This document shows, piece by piece, positions 5,919-7,360 of a stretch of 7,360 nucleotides of DNA. The notes beneath the pieces are model-generated. The model worked only from the letters and a program-made list of their open reading frames with translations, was not told the DNA's origin and did no database searches. Position numbers and translations under genes: made by a program. How positions within the stretch are numbered: the first letter of the stretch is position 1; every line of letters begins with the position of its first letter. Source of the stretch: Methylococcaceae bacterium (GTDB taxonomy: Bacteria; Pseudomonadota; Gammaproteobacteria; Methylococcales; Methylomonadaceae); the NCBI GenBank assembly GCA_003155565.1, contig PMDM01000477.1, forward strand, positions 284-7,643. The letters run 5' to 3'.

Positions 5919-6833
5919 ATGATGGCGGAAAAACCAAGAATTAACAATCAATCTCTTCGAGCCCTAGTCCATGGGCTAAAGAATCCGATGGGCGGCATCA
6001 GAGGTGCGGCAACTCTTCTATATCTTGAACTCGATAACGCAGAATTAAAGGAATACACTAATATTATTCTCAAAGAAATGGATCGCATCTTTTCGCGGGT
6101 TGATGAGCTCCCAAACCTACTTTTGGATGATAATGAATCTATTCTAAGGAGTATAGAATTCCCTCCTGAATACAAGTCGGCGGGAGTTTCGCTTCTTACT
6201 TATTTTGGCGAAGTAATTCAGCAAAAATACCCTGATTCAGATGTAACCTTTCGAATTGAGCAAAGAGACAACATCGTTACTTTAATCGTGATGGCAAACG
6301 ACAGAGAGTTAGAAAGGATAGAACAACTACTCAGCGACTACGGCCAAGTTATCGAAGGAACTAAGCCTGTTAGTGAGTTCCTAGCCAACCCTATGCAGCA
6401 AACTCAATTGGCACATAAACTCGATATGGCAGAGCTAGAGCTAAAAATGACAAGACAATTATATCAACAATATAACTCGTTACAGAACGAGAGAATTGAG
6501 GCTCTCGAAGGGCAAGTAAGCGTTCTGGGTAAAATGTTGAACGAATCACTAAAAAGTATTCCAGATATTGATCAGATCTTGAAAATTATCGAACCGTATA
6601 AAAAAATAGATCGAAATATTGCTAAAGCGCTAAAAATGCTATCGAAAAATTTAGTAGATAATCCTACAAATAAGAACAGAGAAGAAACAAAGTCGGCACT
6701 ATTGTTGGTTAAAAAAAGTCAGCCAAGCCTATTTCAGGAAATATATGATGTCTTCAAAGGAACGATCAGTGGTGCGGGTGGCAATGTTGTTTCAAGTTGG
6801 GTAATGGCGATTTTGAATGCTTTACCGAAATAA
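5919..6833 (+). CDS. Orphan NtrB-like H-box protein without kinase domain, coiled coil and hydrophobic tail
   Basis: 304 residues. Residues 12-64 match the dimerisation/phosphoacceptor helices of NtrB-type histidine kinases: H-G-L-K-N-P-M-G-G-I-R-G-A-A (18-31), then K-E-Y-T-N-I-I-L-K-E-M-D-R-I (44-57). The acceptor His18 is kept, but the adjacent acid of the usual H-E-I-K-N-P is Gly19, and no HATPase N, G1 or G2 box exists anywhere. It cannot be a self-contained kinase. Residues ~78-155 form a compact alpha/beta segment starting F-P-P-E-Y, which I cannot name firmly. Residues ~160-212 are a Glu/Leu/Gln-rich coiled coil. The C-terminal ~26 residues are Gly/Ser-rich and hydrophobic, a possible membrane-touching helix. 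GAGG (5911-5914) is 4 bases before the first ATG and 7 before the second, so Met2 (5922) is the likelier start. The gene is AT-rich (15 G+C of 60 at 6601-6660) with many AGA, ATA, CTA and TTA codons, unlike orn and crcB, and palindromic repeats flank it. Probably acquired; function unknown. Confidence 0.8.
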   Translation: MMAEKPRINNQSLRALVHGLKNPMGGIRGAATLLYLELDNAELKEYTNIILKEMDRIFSRVDELPNLLLDDNESILRSIEFPPEYKSAGVSLLTYFGEVIQQKYPDSDVTFRIEQRDNIVTLIVMANDRELERIEQLLSDYGQVIEGTKPVSEFLANPMQQTQLAHKLDMAELELKMTRQLYQQYNSLQNERIEALEGQVSVLGKMLNESLKSIPDIDQILKIIEPYKKIDRNIAKALKMLSKNLVDNPTNKNREETKSALLLVKKSQPSLFQEIYDVFKGTISGAGGNVVSSWVMAILNALPK

Positions 6834-6853
6834 TGTTTTTGGGTGGTTAGAGC

Positions 6854-6938
6854 CGTAGGTACGATTAGCGATAGCGTAATCGTACGCATGATGTTGTTGA
6901 TTACATTCCCGATTACGCTGTCGCTAATCGGAGCTACG
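6854..6938. repeat. REP-like double hairpin (BIME-type inverted pair)
   Basis: Two 29-base arms (6854-6882 and 6910-6938) are inverted copies of each other, matching at 26 of 29 positions. Each arm is itself a hairpin. The left one has GTACGATTA (6859-6867) and TAATCGTAC (6877-6885) around 9 bases. The right one has CCGATTA (6909-6915) and TAATCGG (6925-6931) around 9 bases. The GATTA...TAATC core with a GCGATAGCG-like loop is typical of intergenic repeats mobilised by REP-associated Y1 transposases (RAYT). No such transposase lies in the window. It sits between the AT-rich accessory gene and crcB and may also act as a transcript barrier. Confidence 0.75.
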
Positions 6939-6962
6939 CACTAAGATATGTTGGATTAATTA

Positions 6963-7360
6963 ATGAATCAAATTCTGGCTGTAGCATTAGGCGGCTCATT
7001 CGGTGCGGTGTTCCGCTTCCTAGTGTCAACCGGGATTTACCAGTGGCTAGGCCGTGGCTTTCCTTATGGCACATTGGTGGTCAATATCATCGGCTCATTC
7101 CTGTTGGGCTTATTGACCGAAGCCTTGATTGTCCAGAAAGTCACGTTTGCCCATGATTACCGCGCCGCCATCCTAGTCGGCTTTATCGGCGCATTCACCA
7201 CCTTTTCCACGTTTTCCCTGGAAACCTTGTACCTGATCGAGCAGGGCAATTTGACCAAAGCAACAGGAAACATCTTTGTCAGTGTCGTCGCCTGCATCCT
7301 GGCGGTATGGCTGGGTTTATTATGTAGTCGTGCGTTATTTTCCTGGTCAGAAGGCACGGT
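6963..7360 (+). CDS. crcB: CrcB/Fluc fluoride ion channel, 3' end missing
   Basis: 132 complete codons are visible before the right edge. Fluc proteins are dual-topology dimeric channels of the inner membrane that export fluoride and protect enolase and other targets. Visible family motifs are G-G-S-F-G-A-V-F-R-F (10-19), G-T-L-V-V-N-I-I-G-S-F (36-46) with the pore Asn41, and G-F-I-G-A-F-T-T-F-S-T-F-S (73-85), which carries the sodium-site glycine/threonine and the stacked pore phenylalanines (F81, F84). Four hydrophobic helices lie at about 3-24, 36-57, 68-92 and 101-126. GGA (6953-6955) lies 7 bases before the ATG. I looked for a fluoride riboswitch upstream and did not see one; the REP-like repeat occupies most of the leader. 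Nearly the whole usual length is present, so only a short tail is likely missing. Confidence 0.95.
   Translation, partial: MNQILAVALGGSFGAVFRFLVSTGIYQWLGRGFPYGTLVVNIIGSFLLGLLTEALIVQKVTFAHDYRAAILVGFIGAFTTFSTFSLETLYLIEQGNLTKATGNIFVSVVACILAVWLGLLCSRALFSWSEGT

Noticed and set aside
5919..6833. Calling the AT-rich gene a histidine kinase or NtrB
   Set aside because: Only the H-box region is similar. There is no ATP-binding domain, the acid next to the histidine is missing, and no PAS domain or response regulator is adjacent.
6834..6962. Fluoride riboswitch before crcB
   Set aside because: I found none of the conserved crcB-motif segments. The palindromes here pair with each other as a REP-like element.
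1..7360. tRNA, rRNA, CRISPR array, integrase or transposase
   Set aside because: No cloverleaf-like segment, no regularly spaced direct repeats and no recombinase motifs were seen on either strand.

Overview
The window looks like a chromosomal segment of a gammaproteobacterium. Its core is a recognisable housekeeping block: orn (oligoribonuclease) diverging from a Ste24-type M48 membrane protease followed by rsgA. The moderate GC, the QEGLA-motif peptidase and the abundant short palindromic repeats would fit a methanotroph of the Methylococcales. That lineage call is an inference from gene content, not a search result.

Left part (1-1839): two leftward genes. The first is the 5' part of an exported, uncharacterised periplasmic protein that runs off the left edge. 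The second is a full-length DUF1704 'QEGLA motif' protein, a putative zinc carboxypeptidase related to the eukaryotic MATCAP tubulin peptidases. A 384-base gene-free region (1840-2223) follows and holds the start regions of the genes on both sides.

Centre (2224-2830): a rightward pair of small genes, a 67-residue two-helix membrane protein and a 110-residue highly charged coiled-coil protein resembling the sll1863-type stress proteins. They probably form a small envelope or stress module. The pair converges on rsgA, and an interrupted inverted repeat at 2891-2955 may terminate both sides.

Housekeeping block (2998-5837): leftward M48 protease -> rsgA (3-base gap, likely one operon) and divergent rightward orn, separated by 89 bases.

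Right part (5838-7360): a perfect hairpin touches the orn stop codon. It is followed by an AT-rich, apparently foreign 304-codon gene. This gene begins with an NtrB-like histidine-kinase H-box segment but has no kinase ATPase domain; the rest is an unrecognised middle domain, a coiled coil and a small hydrophobic tail. It is closed off by a double REP-like inverted repeat (6854-6938). After that comes the start of crcB, a fluoride channel gene cut by the right edge. The AT-rich gene between the two palindromic elements is the accessory islet of the window and the best candidate for something undescribed.
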